A DNA stretch of 64,000 nt from Georgfuchsia toluolica (GCF_907163265.1 NZ_CAJQUM010000001.1:124001-188000), one strand, 5' to 3'; counted from the first letter of the stretch, positions 46,553-56,837 are shown. The notes: generated by a model not told the origin, from the letters alone. Translations and numbers: made by a program.

Positions 46553-48070
46553 GTGAAAGATAACGTCTTGCAAGCAGATCCCGACATCGACGCTGTTGCC
46601 AGCACCTTGGCCGGTTTTCTTGCCGACCGGCACCGGCTTTTCATCGGTGGCAAGTGGCTGTCCGCAGCTTCAGAAGCGACCATGGATGTCGTCAATCCGG
46701 CTACAGGGCGGGTCTTCGCCAGTGTTGCCTCGGGCGCGGCGGCTGATGTCGATCTGGCGGTGCGTGCGGCGAGAGCAGCCTTCGAGGCCGGCCCTTGGCC
46801 TACCCTGCAGCCGAGCGAGCGCGCCCGGCTGTTGTGGCGGCTGGCCGACGCGCTAGAGGCGCACGGGGACGAATTCGCCTTGCTCGAGACGCTCAACAAC
46901 GGCATGCCCTTCAAGACGGCGCGCCTCAAGACGATTCACTCGTCTGTCGAATCCCTGCGCTACAACGCTGGCTGGGCGACCAAGCTGGCTGGCGAAGTAC
47001 CGTCGTTGTCCCTGCCTGGAGAATGGCACGGCTATACCCAGCGTGAGCCGATCGGCGTTGTGGCGCAGATCGTGCCGTGGAACGCGCCGCTGGCCATCTC
47101 TGTTGGCAAGATCGCCCCGGCCCTGGCTGCCGGCTGCACCATCGTCCTCAAGCCAGCCGAACAGACACCGTTGACAGCATTGCGTCTGGCGCAATTGGTT
47201 GAGAGCGTCGGCTTCCCGCCCGGAGTAGTCAATATTGTGACCGGCTCAGGTTCGGTTGCTGGCGCCGCGCTGGCCTCCCATCCGGACGTAGACAAGATTT
47301 CCTTCACCGGTTCGACGCGGGTTGGCAAGGAGATTCTCGCTGCGGCAAGCGGCAATATGAAACGCGTCGCCTTGGAACTCGGTGGCAAATCGCCCGTGTT
47401 CATATTCTCCGATGCCGATATTGAGAGTGCCATTGAGGCTACGGCTCTGGGTATTTTTTCAAACTCCGGCCAGATATGCGCCGCCGGGTCCCGCATGTAC
47501 GCTCACGAGAGTGTATTCGACCGGGTAGTCGATGGTATCGCCGAGAGGGCCGCCAGGTTAAAGGTTGGGCCGGGGATACATCCCGAGACCGAGATCGGAC
47601 CGGTCATTTCCAAAGAACAACAAATACGCGTGAGCGACTACATCGCTAGTGGCCGGAGAGAAGGCGCCAAAGTGGTTGTCGGCGGCCACGCCATCAAGTG
47701 CGATGGCTTTTTTATCGAGCCCACGGTATTGACCTGCGCAACTTCGGCGTTTACCGCCGTGCGTGAAGAAATCTTCGGCCCCGTTCTGTGCGCCATGAGC
47801 TTCGACGGCGACGATCTGGAAGGCCTAGCGCGCCAGGCCAACGACACAGTGTATGGGCTTTCCGCGAGCATCTGGACACGAGATCTGAGCATGGCGCATC
47901 GCTTCGCGCGCAGGATCAAGGCGGGCAACATCAGGATTAACGCGCCATCCATAGCGCTCGATTTGGCGCTGCCCTTCGGTGGCTACAAGCAGTCTGGATG
48001 GGGACGAGAGTTCAGTCGCGAAGGCGTCGAAGCTTACACCGAACTCAAATCTGTGGCCATACGTCTATGA
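46553..48070 (+). CDS. Aldehyde dehydrogenase, second family member
   Basis: About 505 residues. PWNAPLAISVGKIAPALAAG is the cofactor site. The Glu is in LELGGKSP (about 277) and the Cys in NSGQICAAGSRMY (about 311). ALPFGGYKQSGWGREFSREG is typical of broad ALDH-2-like or betaine-aldehyde-type enzymes. The start is uncertain: GTG 46553 is used, but an ATG at 46514 would overlap the previous gene by 26 nt. It differs strongly from the first dehydrogenase, so the two may handle different aldehydes. A 199-bp spacer without a clear terminator follows. Confidence 0.88.
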   Translation: MKDNVLQADPDIDAVASTLAGFLADRHRLFIGGKWLSAASEATMDVVNPATGRVFASVASGAAADVDLAVRAARAAFEAGPWPTLQPSERARLLWRLADALEAHGDEFALLETLNNGMPFKTARLKTIHSSVESLRYNAGWATKLAGEVPSLSLPGEWHGYTQREPIGVVAQIVPWNAPLAISVGKIAPALAAGCTIVLKPAEQTPLTALRLAQLVESVGFPPGVVNIVTGSGSVAGAALASHPDVDKISFTGSTRVGKEILAAASGNMKRVALELGGKSPVFIFSDADIESAIEATALGIFSNSGQICAAGSRMYAHESVFDRVVDGIAERAARLKVGPGIHPETEIGPVISKEQQIRVSDYIASGRREGAKVVVGGHAIKCDGFFIEPTVLTCATSAFTAVREEIFGPVLCAMSFDGDDLEGLARQANDTVYGLSASIWTRDLSMAHRFARRIKAGNIRINAPSIALDLALPFGGYKQSGWGREFSREGVEAYTELKSVAIRL

Positions 48071-48269
48071 CGGTTGGTTCATCGAATCGGCGGGTGAAGT
48101 TTTTGCTGTAGGAAGTTGGAGGGACTGTATAGAAAAGATTTTGTCAAGAAAAGGAGGAGTTGGGTTGCAAAGCATTGATGTCTTCACTAAACCCGGGGCC
48201 GGCACATGCTCATGCCTGACCCCAGACAGTCTCCGGCGTTGCCGGAAATAATTAACCAGGAGGAGAAGC

Positions 48270-49904
48270 ATGAATACAGAAACACGGCAGTCGAAATTAA
48301 TAGGCATCGCGTTGCGCCCGCTAACAGCGGCGATGTTGGCCTGTGGCCTTATCGGTAGCACTTACGGTTTCACAATCAACACCGATAATCCAGACATCAC
48401 CGCAAGTTGGGGCAATACGCTGCGCTACAACATTGGCGTACGGACCCATAAACGTGATCCTGTCATCGCCAATACCATGACCAACGATGAGAGCGAGTAT
48501 TTGCACGACAAGGGCGACGTGGTCACCAACCGGCTCGACCTGTTGACAGAGTTTGACTTCGATTACAAAAAACAGATAGGCTTCCGCGTCAGCGCGGCGG
48601 CTTGGGATGATGTGGCTTTCCACAATAACGTACACACCGCCCCCGGGTTGACGAATGTGGGCAGCTACACCAACAACCAGTTTTCATCCTACATGAAGCG
48701 CTACTACAGGGGTATCAGCGGCGAGTGGCTTGATGCCTACGTGTATGGCAACTTCGACTTGGGGTCGATGCCTGGCAACCTGAAGGTTGGACGTAATGCG
48801 GTACTCTGGGGCGAAGCGATATCGCTGTCCAATCACAGCGTCTCGTATAACCAGACACCCAGCGACGGCAGGAAGGCTATTGCCAATCCAGGCATTACCG
48901 CGAAGGAGGCGGCACGGCCCATCGGTCAGGTTTACGCAACCTTGCAGCTAAACCCGGAACTGGTGCTGGCGGGACAGTACTATTACGAATGGGAACAGAA
49001 CACCGCGCCGGAAGGCGGCTCCTATCTCGGCGTTGCCGATTTCATCATGCGCGGGCCAAACCGGTTTTGTCTTTCTCCAGCCGGTCCTTGCCTCGCCAAT
49101 GCTGGCTTGAAGAAGCCGGATCAGTCGGGCGACTGGGGCCTCAGTTTGCGCTGGAAGCCGGACTGGCTAGGTGACGGAACGCTAGGTTTTTACGCCCGTG
49201 AGTTTGCCGAACGCAACGCTTGGACTAACGTCAGTCCACCGACCGGACGGTACATATTCTCCTTCGCGGAGGGTACCAAACTCTATGGAGTCAGCCTGTC
49301 AAAAAATATTGGCGGGGTCAGTGTCGGTGCGGAACTGCTCACCCGTCATAACACGGCCCTGCAGGCGGCGTCCACCGATGCGAATCTCCAGGGACCGCGC
49401 GGTAATACCACACACGCGCTGATCAATGGACAAATCCAGTTTGGAACGACGCCGGTATGGAGTTCCGCAGTTCTTTCGGCGGAACTGGCCTACGCCAAAC
49501 TAAGAAGCATCACGTCCAATGAAGCCCGGTTCAAGAAATGCGTCAACGGCCAAAATACCAGCTCCGGCTGTTCGACAAACTCCAACTGGGTGACGGCCTT
49601 GTCGTTCAGCCCGACTTGGACTGCCGTCTCACCGGGTTGGGACCTCACCGCGGCGGCCAGGCTGGTCTACGGTCTCAGTGGGAATACGCCTGTCCTCAGC
49701 AATTCTTCCGGACGGGAGCGTGCCGGTTCGTACTCTTTATCGCTCGCCCTCGATTACAACGCACAACACAATTTCGCCCTGGCGTATAACGGCTATCTTG
49801 CGACCTACAAAGCGAATGCGGCCCACACGGCGATTGCCACCAGCAACGGTGACCAGTTGCAGGATCGTAACTGGGTGTCATTCACATACCAAACATCTTT
49901 TTAA
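48270..49904 (+). CDS. DUF1302-family outer-membrane protein
   Basis: A 544-residue protein with a signal segment (ALRPLTAAMLACGLIGSTYG), mature start FTINTDNPDITASWGNTLRY, aromatic-rich beta strands and a C-terminal VSFTYQTSF ending in Phe. It is a probable barrel. The strong ribosome site AGGAGGAG precedes the ATG. It starts a block with DUF1329, a YCF48-like protein and an RND transporter, an association known from steroid and other hydrophobic-compound gene clusters. Uptake or transport across the outer membrane is likely but not shown. Confidence 0.87.
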   Translation: MNTETRQSKLIGIALRPLTAAMLACGLIGSTYGFTINTDNPDITASWGNTLRYNIGVRTHKRDPVIANTMTNDESEYLHDKGDVVTNRLDLLTEFDFDYKKQIGFRVSAAAWDDVAFHNNVHTAPGLTNVGSYTNNQFSSYMKRYYRGISGEWLDAYVYGNFDLGSMPGNLKVGRNAVLWGEAISLSNHSVSYNQTPSDGRKAIANPGITAKEAARPIGQVYATLQLNPELVLAGQYYYEWEQNTAPEGGSYLGVADFIMRGPNRFCLSPAGPCLANAGLKKPDQSGDWGLSLRWKPDWLGDGTLGFYAREFAERNAWTNVSPPTGRYIFSFAEGTKLYGVSLSKNIGGVSVGAELLTRHNTALQAASTDANLQGPRGNTTHALINGQIQFGTTPVWSSAVLSAELAYAKLRSITSNEARFKKCVNGQNTSSGCSTNSNWVTALSFSPTWTAVSPGWDLTAAARLVYGLSGNTPVLSNSSGRERAGSYSLSLALDYNAQHNFALAYNGYLATYKANAAHTAIATSNGDQLQDRNWVSFTYQTSF

Positions 49905-49928
49905 TGCGGCAATAGGAGGAATACAGAC

Positions 49929-51284
49929 ATGAAACGTACAACAACCCTAATCATGGCAGCGGTGATCGCCGTTGGCACGGGTGTAGCCCGGGCGGAACCA
50001 ACTGCCGAAGAAATCAAGCAGCTTGGAACAACGCTGACCCCGTGGGGGGCGGAAAAGGCTGGCAATAAGGACGGCACCATTCCAGCCTACACCGGCGGCC
50101 TGACCAAGCCGCCAGCCAACTATAACAAGAGCAATCCTGGCTGGCGTCCCGATCCTTTCCCCGAGGACAAGCCCCTCTTCTCCATCGACGCGAAGAACAT
50201 GGACAAGTACGGCGACAAGCTGTCCGAGGGCGTCAAGGCCATGATGCGCAAGTATCCAACCTTCCGCATCGACGTCTATCCGACCCGGCGATCGGCGGCC
50301 TATCCGCAGCATGTGATAGACAACACGCTGAAAAACGCCACCCGCTGCAAGCTGGAAGCGGATGGGCTGGGCATCAACCACGATTGCCAAGGCGGTTTCC
50401 CCTTCCCCATTCCGAAAAACGGCTACGAGGTGATGTGGAACAAGATCGCCCAGTACCGCGGCCCGGCGCAGATAAACGAAGAATGGCCGACCTATGTGAA
50501 GCCCGATGGCGAGGTAGTGAACACTGCCAAGAATAATCACTATATCGAGTGGAGCCTATACAACGAGCGCAATCCCGGATGGTTCTATGCGACCCGTACC
50601 GAGTATTGGGCGCCTACCCGTCTCAATGGGATGAACAGCCTTTACTACGACCTCAAGAAAAACAGCCAGCGGCGGTCCTGGACTTATGTGCCGGCTGCCC
50701 GCCGGGTGCGTCTGGCGCCGGATACCGCAGCCGACACGCCGATTGCGCCGATCGGGGGAGCCGCCGTCTATGATGATTCCAACATGTTCTCCGGCAAGAT
50801 GGATCGCTTCGATTTCAAGCTGGTCGGCAAGAAGGAGATGTACATTCCTTACAATAGCTACAAGCTCCACTACCCGGATAAGGGTTCGGCTTGCGACGGC
50901 AACAGCAAGTATCTTCCAGGTCATGTGAAGCCGGAATGCGTGCGCTTCGAATTGCATCGCGTCTGGCACGTCCACGCCACCCTCAAACCGGGCAAGCGCC
51001 ACATCTATGAGAAGCGCGATTTCTTCATTGATGAGGATGCCTGGTACGGTGGCATAGCAGAGACCTACGATCATGCCGGGAAGATCTACCGCGTGCTCTT
51101 TCACGGTATCGCACCGCAATACGACATTCTTGCGCCGGTCAGCGAGCAGGGGCTGATCCACGATTTGAGCAGCGGGGTCTATACCTACATCCAGATGGGG
51201 CCCCATGGCTCCGTGCCGGTCAAACCCTTGTCGCCGGAAGACATGTCTTCCGAATCACTGACCAAATCGGTTCTCAAGTATTGA
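49929..51284 (+). CDS. DUF1329-family periplasmic protein
   Basis: A 451-residue protein. MKRTTTLIMAAVIAVGTGVA is a signal peptide, cut near ARA-EPTAEE. The mature protein begins LGTTLTPWGAEKAGNKDGTI, the DUF1329 signature, with a later LYYDLKKNSQRRSWTYVPAA segment. The fold is thought to resemble lipoprotein-carrier (LolA/B-like) proteins, so binding of a hydrophobic ligand in the periplasm is plausible. TAGGAGGAATACAGAC precedes the ATG. It lies 24 nt after the DUF1302 gene. Confidence 0.9.
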   Translation: MKRTTTLIMAAVIAVGTGVARAEPTAEEIKQLGTTLTPWGAEKAGNKDGTIPAYTGGLTKPPANYNKSNPGWRPDPFPEDKPLFSIDAKNMDKYGDKLSEGVKAMMRKYPTFRIDVYPTRRSAAYPQHVIDNTLKNATRCKLEADGLGINHDCQGGFPFPIPKNGYEVMWNKIAQYRGPAQINEEWPTYVKPDGEVVNTAKNNHYIEWSLYNERNPGWFYATRTEYWAPTRLNGMNSLYYDLKKNSQRRSWTYVPAARRVRLAPDTAADTPIAPIGGAAVYDDSNMFSGKMDRFDFKLVGKKEMYIPYNSYKLHYPDKGSACDGNSKYLPGHVKPECVRFELHRVWHVHATLKPGKRHIYEKRDFFIDEDAWYGGIAETYDHAGKIYRVLFHGIAPQYDILAPVSEQGLIHDLSSGVYTYIQMGPHGSVPVKPLSPEDMSSESLTKSVLKY

Positions 51285-51362
51285 TCTCATGAGTTAGACC
51301 TGCACCTGCGGCTGAATCGCCGCAGGTGCATGACTGTTCATGAACTGAATGGGGGACAAGTG

Positions 51363-52418
51363 ATGTTTTTTCGATGGCGGATACGGTTCGCGATCTTGCT
51401 GATTTGGGCTTCGGTTTCTCTGCCTGCAGAGGCGGTGTTTTTGACCCCGCTAGATACGCCGGCCCACATGAGTCCTCTTGCGCAGAAAACCCGTCTGTCG
51501 GCGGTAGCACGCGCCGGCAGGCGCCTTGTGGCGGTGGGACCGATGGGCCACATCCTTGTATCCGACGATGCCGGAAAGAACTGGAAGCAGGTGGCGGTTC
51601 CGCTTAGTTCAGACCTTGTGGCAGTACAGTTTCCTACAGCAAAACAGGGTTGGGCAGTCGGTCACGACGGGGTGGTGCTGCACAGTGATGATGGAGGACT
51701 CAGCTGGGTCAAGCAGCTAGACGGAAAACGCGCGGCCGAGATTATCGACGCCTATTACAAAAAGTTCTCAGCTGGTCCCGATGCCGCGAAGTGGCAGGAC
51801 GAAGCCAAACGTCTGCTCGAAGAAGGGGCGGACAAGCCGTTTCTTGATGTCCTGTTCGTCAATGAACTTGAGGGCTATGTTGTCGGCGCCTTCAATCTCG
51901 CCTTGCGAACTAAGGATGGTGGCAAGAGCTGGGAGCCACTGATCGATCGGATCGCCAATGAACAAGGTTTTCATCTTTACAGTCTCGCCGCCTCGGACAG
52001 CGGTGTATTCATCGCGGGCGAGCAGGGCCTGATCCGCCGCTGGGATCTGCAGCATGAGCGTTTCATGGCCTTGGCATCCCCCTATCAAGGCAGTTTCTTC
52101 GGCATCCTGGCCAAGGGGGAGACACTGATCGTCTTTGGCATGCGCGGCAACATATTACGGAGCACGGATGGCGGGCAAAGTTGGCGGGCGGCGCATAGCG
52201 ACGCTACTGACGGCATCACGGCGGGAACCTTGTTGGAAGACGGACGCGTCGTGTTGGTGACCCAGGGTGGTCAAATGCTGGTCAGCAAGGACGGTGGCGA
52301 TTCCTTTGTGAGCGTCAAGGTAGAAAAGCGAATGGCGTTCTTCGGTGTGGCGCCAGCGGGTAAAGACGCCGTGGCGGTCGTTGGTACCAACGGCGTTCGC
52401 ATCGAAACCATTGAGTAG
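51363..52418 (+). CDS. YCF48-related beta-propeller protein
   Basis: A 351-residue exported protein: signal segment FAILLIWASVSLPAEA, then at least five Asp-box (S-x-D-x-G-x-x-W) repeats: SDDAGKNW, SDDGGLSW, TKDGGKSW, STDGGQSW and SKDGGDSF. These build a six- to seven-bladed propeller as in YCF48/Hcf136 proteins. ATG 51363 follows GGGGGAC. It sits between DUF1329 and the RND transporter in the same operon, as in many hydrophobic-compound clusters. It probably serves as a scaffold for the export or uptake complex. Confidence 0.87.
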   Translation: MFFRWRIRFAILLIWASVSLPAEAVFLTPLDTPAHMSPLAQKTRLSAVARAGRRLVAVGPMGHILVSDDAGKNWKQVAVPLSSDLVAVQFPTAKQGWAVGHDGVVLHSDDGGLSWVKQLDGKRAAEIIDAYYKKFSAGPDAAKWQDEAKRLLEEGADKPFLDVLFVNELEGYVVGAFNLALRTKDGGKSWEPLIDRIANEQGFHLYSLAASDSGVFIAGEQGLIRRWDLQHERFMALASPYQGSFFGILAKGETLIVFGMRGNILRSTDGGQSWRAAHSDATDGITAGTLLEDGRVVLVTQGGQMLVSKDGGDSFVSVKVEKRMAFFGVAPAGKDAVAVVGTNGVRIETIE

Positions 52419-52433
52419 CGATAGAGCAAACAT

Positions 52434-54902
52434 ATGGAAACATCCTCGGAAAAGATAAGGGAAATGCCGGTTGTGCGCGATCCGGAGGATTTCAATAATC
52501 GCTCCGGCAATGTGCTGGAGCGACTGGTATTCAATCACCGCTTCTGGTTTATCGCGGCGTGCACGCTGATTACCGTGATGCTCAGCCTTCAGGCAGCCAA
52601 GCTTTCTGTCAACACCGGCTTCGACAAGATGATTCCGCAGAATCATCCTTATATCCAGAATTACTTCGAAAACCGCGGCAAATTGGGAGGCCTGGGCAAC
52701 ATCGTACGGATCGTCATCGAGAATAAACAGGGTGACGTGTTCGATCCTGCATTCCTCGATATAACCCGGCGGGTCAACGACGAGGTCTTTTTGATGCCGG
52801 GGGTCGCGCGCTCCTTCATGAAATCGATCTGGATGGCGTCTGTACGCTGGACCGAAGTGACCGAAAATGGCTTTCGTGGCGGCCAGGTCATGCCGGACGA
52901 TTACGATGGCTCGCCTCGGACAATTGAAGATTTGAAAACGGGGATTCGGCGCGCCGGTATCGTAGGCAACCTGGTTTCGAACGATTACAAGTCGATCATG
53001 ATCGTCGTGCCATTGCTTGAGAAAAACATGGAAACCGGCGAGCGGCTGGACTACGGCGCTTTTTCACGGCAGTTGGAAACGCAAATTCGACAAAAGTACG
53101 AGTTACAGGGGGCAGAGGGCAAAGGACCGCAAGTCAAGATACATATCGTCGGCTTTGCCAAGCTAGTGGGTGATCTGATAGATGGCCTGATGCATGTCAC
53201 GAACTTTTTCGGCATTGCGTTTGGGGTCTCGGCCCTGATCATTTTTTTGTATACGCGGTGCCTGCGAAGTACGTTGCTGGTGCTGAGCTGTTCGCTGGTT
53301 GCGGTGGTCTGGGAGCTGGGCATTGTTAAAACGCTGCATCTCGATCTCGATCCCTATTCGATCCTGGTGCCGTTTCTTGTCTTCGCCATCGGCGTGAGCC
53401 ACGGCGCGCAGAAGATGAACGGAATCATGCAGGATGTCGGGAGGGGAACCCACAGATACGTCGCCGCCCGATATACATTCCGTCGACTATTTCTGGCTGG
53501 GGTCACGGCGCTGCTTGCCGATGCGGTGGCATTTGTCGTCCTTACTGTCATCGACATCCCGGTCATCAAGGAACTGGCGCTGGTTGCTAGTATTGGGGTG
53601 GCATTGCTGATTGTCACTAACCTGCTGCTTTTGCCGGTGATGCTCTCGTATCTGGGGGTCAACCCGGTGGCGGCGGCACGCAGTCTGTCGGGCGAGGGGG
53701 CGAAACAAGGCCCTGTCTGGAGATTTTTCAATCACTTTACGGAAAGGCGCTGGGCGTCAGGAGCGATTCTAGTGTCGGCAGTGCTGGCCGCTGGCGGATA
53801 CGCGATCAGTCTTCACCTCAAGACGGGGGATCTTGATCCGGGCGCACCGGAATTACGCGCCGATTCTCCCTATAACATTGACGTCGCGTATATCAACGGG
53901 CATTACGGATTGTCCAGCGATCAGTTCGTCAGCATCGTCAAGACGCCAAAGGACGGCTGTGGCGAGTACAAGAGCGTCAAGGAAACGGAAAGGTTCGCCT
54001 GGACGCTGCGGCAAGTGCCGGGCGTCCAATATACGATGGCGCTGTCCGACAATATCGCCAAAGCCGTGGCGGGGTCGGCCGAGGGTAATCCGAAATGGTT
54101 GTCGATCCCGAACAACCCGTCAATGATCGGTGCCGCCGTCGAACGGACCTTGAACGATAATCCGGATGCAGTTGACAAGGGCTGCTCGACAATCCCGGTG
54201 ATCGCGTACCTCACCGACCACAAGGCGGAAACCCTTCACCGCATCGTCACCACCGTCGAGGAGTTCGCTCAGCAGCACGATGACAAAGACATCCACTTCC
54301 TGTTGGCGGCGGGTCCCGCGGGAATCGAAGCGGTAACCAATATCGTCGTCGAGAAATCCAGCCGGACGATGCTCGCTTACGTCTACGGCGCAGTGATCAT
54401 TCTGTGTTTCATCACTTTTCGAAACTGGCGCGCAGTCGTCGTCGCTGTCGTGCCACTGATGATCACCTCGGTGCTGTGTGAGGCGCTCATGGTCATGTTG
54501 GGTATCGGCGTAAAAGTCGCCACCTTGCCGGTAATCGCGCTTGGCGTCGGCATTGGTGTCGACTACGCGCTGTATCTTCTCAGCGTGCAGCTCAGCTTTC
54601 AGCGTGCCGGCATGCCCCTTGCGGAGGCGTATAAGGCTGCGGCGGCATTCACTGGCAAGGTCGTGGCCCTGGTCGGATTGACGCTCGCAGCCGGCGTCGT
54701 TACCTGGGCCTGGTCACCCATCAAGTTTCAGGTCGACATGGGCATCCTGCTCACCTTTATGTTCCTTTGGAACATGGTTGGCGCGCTGATTCTTGTCCCG
54801 GCGCTCTCCTGCTTTCTCCTCAAGACTCCGCGGCAGGTTGAGATCTCGATTGATCAACCCTCAGAGGTGAATCATGTTCCACAATCTGCTTGTTCCCACT
54901 GA
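52434..54902 (+). CDS. RND/MMPL-superfamily transporter
   Basis: An 822-residue inner-membrane protein with two repeats, each a transmembrane helix, a large periplasmic loop, then about five helices (helices near residue 40 and 255-410; 450 and 640-800). Conserved features are GFDKMIPQNHPY, FAIGVSHGAQKMNG and GVGIGVDYALYLLS with the proton-relay-type Asp. It resembles MMPL/HpnN-type lipid and hydrophobe transporters. ATG 52434 is 15 nt after the YCF48 gene. Its end overlaps the Usp gene by 29 nt. The direction of transport is unknown. Confidence 0.9.
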   Translation: METSSEKIREMPVVRDPEDFNNRSGNVLERLVFNHRFWFIAACTLITVMLSLQAAKLSVNTGFDKMIPQNHPYIQNYFENRGKLGGLGNIVRIVIENKQGDVFDPAFLDITRRVNDEVFLMPGVARSFMKSIWMASVRWTEVTENGFRGGQVMPDDYDGSPRTIEDLKTGIRRAGIVGNLVSNDYKSIMIVVPLLEKNMETGERLDYGAFSRQLETQIRQKYELQGAEGKGPQVKIHIVGFAKLVGDLIDGLMHVTNFFGIAFGVSALIIFLYTRCLRSTLLVLSCSLVAVVWELGIVKTLHLDLDPYSILVPFLVFAIGVSHGAQKMNGIMQDVGRGTHRYVAARYTFRRLFLAGVTALLADAVAFVVLTVIDIPVIKELALVASIGVALLIVTNLLLLPVMLSYLGVNPVAAARSLSGEGAKQGPVWRFFNHFTERRWASGAILVSAVLAAGGYAISLHLKTGDLDPGAPELRADSPYNIDVAYINGHYGLSSDQFVSIVKTPKDGCGEYKSVKETERFAWTLRQVPGVQYTMALSDNIAKAVAGSAEGNPKWLSIPNNPSMIGAAVERTLNDNPDAVDKGCSTIPVIAYLTDHKAETLHRIVTTVEEFAQQHDDKDIHFLLAAGPAGIEAVTNIVVEKSSRTMLAYVYGAVIILCFITFRNWRAVVVAVVPLMITSVLCEALMVMLGIGVKVATLPVIALGVGIGVDYALYLLSVQLSFQRAGMPLAEAYKAAAAFTGKVVALVGLTLAAGVVTWAWSPIKFQVDMGILLTFMFLWNMVGALILVPALSCFLLKTPRQVEISIDQPSEVNHVPQSACSH

Positions 54903-55317
54903 CGGCTCAGATTTGTCTCAGCGGGCCATAGAGGCAGCCGTGTCGTTTGCCAAGGAGGGCGGGGCGAGGATCACATTTTTTTACGCAAAGCCGGACTACG
55001 CAGCTTCCATCTATGGCGAATTTGAGTTAATGGAAGCGGCCGCCCCCAATCTATTGTACGAATTGACGGAGTCGCGGGCGCAAAAAATCCTGTCCAGAGC
55101 GACGGCGGTTGCAATGGCTGCCGGTGTACCGAGCGTTGCCTTCGCGGAGACGGCTGACAAGCCCTATGAAGCGATTATCGCAGCCGCCAAGCGAGAAGCA
55201 TGCGACCTGATATTGATGGCTTCCCATGGGCGCGGCGGAGTGAGTGGTGTTCTGCTTGGCTCCGAGACCCATAAAGTGCTGACCCATTGTGAGTTGCCGG
55301 TACTCGTTTACCGATAG
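54874..55317 (+). CDS. Universal stress protein (UspA family)
   Basis: A 147-residue nucleotide-binding protein: NLLVPTDGSDLSQRAIEAAV at the start and the ATP-type motif MASHGRGGVSGVLLGSETHK (G-x2-G-x9-G-S) near 110-130. It is cytosolic. The ATG lies inside the 3' end of the RND gene after TCAGAGGTGA, so translation is coupled. It may be a regulatory or stress subunit tied to the transporter. Confidence 0.9.
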   Translation: MFHNLLVPTDGSDLSQRAIEAAVSFAKEGGARITFFYAKPDYAASIYGEFELMEAAAPNLLYELTESRAQKILSRATAVAMAAGVPSVAFAETADKPYEAIIAAAKREACDLILMASHGRGGVSGVLLGSETHKVLTHCELPVLVYR

Positions 55318-55347
55318 GGTGGAAACCATGCCGACGGGGGATGCAGA

Positions 55348-56676
55348 ATGCCTAAAGCGTTGGATAAGGAATTGTTGAATCAGGAGACCGAGCAGCCGGT
55401 TCTCCACCCATCGGTAGCGCAGAAGTTGGTAGTGGTATGCGGTGCTGCGCTTGGCCTTTCATGTGGTTTCGGTCCCATGTTCTTCTCGGTGACCGGGATA
55501 TTCCTGAAACCCATGGCGTCCTCATTTAGCTGGGGGCGTGCCGATGTGGCATTGCTCCCGATGCTGGGCATGGTCGGTGTGGCTGTCGGCGCTCCCATCA
55601 TGGGACAAATTGCAGACCGGGTAGGCTGGCGCAAGGTGATCGGCTACTCAATTTTCCTGTTCAGCCTGGCACTGCTGACTTTGGCAATGGCTCCACCCAG
55701 TCGCGCATATCTGGCCGCAGTCGGGTTCGCCGGTGGCGTGCTGGGAGCAGCAACGACGGCGGCAGGCTATCTGGCTATCCTGCCCCGTGTGTTCGACAGG
55801 AGATTCGGCATGGCGCTGGGGTTCGGCATGCTCGGTTCTGGCCTTGGCGGGGTGGCTGCCCCGATTCTGGCCAACGCTCTGATAGGGATCATGGGCTGGC
55901 GGCAGGCATATGCCGTACTTGCCCTAATTGCGCTGCTTCTTGGCGCCTTCGCTCACCAAATGATCTTCCGGACTTTGCACCATATTGAATCGGCTCCCGA
56001 CTCGGTTAAGACTCGCCGCAGTCTCCCCGAGAGTATTGCCATTGGTGACGGGCTCACCCTGTCGCAGGCGCTGGCAACCTATCAGTTTTGGCTGATCGCT
56101 GTTGTTATCTTCCTCGTCTCATGCGTCATACTCGGCGGGTATATTCATTTGGCGCCTTTTGCCAGCGACAAGGGCATGAGTTCCGAGTATGCCGCCAAGG
56201 CGATGGCATTGGCTGGCCTGGGCTTGGCTGTTTCGCGAGTCGCCATCGGCGCGGTCCTGGATCTTGTGTTTGCGCCCTTGGTCGGCCTTATCGCGTTCAT
56301 CCTGGGGGCGGCAGGCTTTGCCATGCTAGCCTACGCCCCAGCCGATATTCCGGGCCTGTTGATGCTGTCAGCATTGCTGCTGGGTATTTCCACAGGTACG
56401 GAAGGCGACCTGATCCCGTTCTTGGCCAGGAAATACTTCGGGCAGAAGTCCTTCGGTAGTATTTATGGGACCTTGTTCGGGATTGCAACCATGGGCGGCG
56501 CTGTGGGCCCCTACGTGTACGGACTGGCGTTTGACGAGGCCAAGACGTATACGCTGATACACGAAGTCTCGGCCCTTGTTTGCGGAATATGTGGCTTAGT
56601 GATTCTGCTAATGGGTCCTTACCGATATGGCAGGAGTGGGGCCGGTCACTGCGTCGTGGACGAAGAGACCAGGTAA
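55348..56676 (+). CDS. MFS transporter (oxalate/formate or monocarboxylate-type)
   Basis: A 442-residue protein with about 12 helices. The N-terminal half has FGPMFFSVTGIFLKPMASSF, GQIADRVGWRKV (loop 2-3 motif) and RVFDRRFGMALGFGMLGSGL. The C-terminal half has EGDLIPFLARKYFGQKSFGS. This resembles MFS uptake proteins for organic acids. It is 30 nt after the Usp gene and last in the operon; a convergent iclR-type gene follows. It probably imports a pathway substrate or intermediate. Confidence 0.85.
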   Translation: MPKALDKELLNQETEQPVLHPSVAQKLVVVCGAALGLSCGFGPMFFSVTGIFLKPMASSFSWGRADVALLPMLGMVGVAVGAPIMGQIADRVGWRKVIGYSIFLFSLALLTLAMAPPSRAYLAAVGFAGGVLGAATTAAGYLAILPRVFDRRFGMALGFGMLGSGLGGVAAPILANALIGIMGWRQAYAVLALIALLLGAFAHQMIFRTLHHIESAPDSVKTRRSLPESIAIGDGLTLSQALATYQFWLIAVVIFLVSCVILGGYIHLAPFASDKGMSSEYAAKAMALAGLGLAVSRVAIGAVLDLVFAPLVGLIAFILGAAGFAMLAYAPADIPGLLMLSALLLGISTGTEGDLIPFLARKYFGQKSFGSIYGTLFGIATMGGAVGPYVYGLAFDEAKTYTLIHEVSALVCGICGLVILLMGPYRYGRSGAGHCVVDEETR

Positions 56677-56837
56677 CTCATGCCCCACGGCGTCGCTGGC
56701 ATCGATGTAATCTGCAAGCCGTGCATCGGTGTGCGTGACGTCCGTAATCCAGGGTACTGCTGACGCTAACGCCATTTCCGTTAGAGCATCGCCGATATAT
56801 GATAAATAATTATATTGTTCGCGTAACGGTAACGAGA

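Noticed and set aside
56679-56764. 27-codon forward ORF between the MFS and iclR genes
   Set aside because: No ribosome site and no pattern; probably chance.
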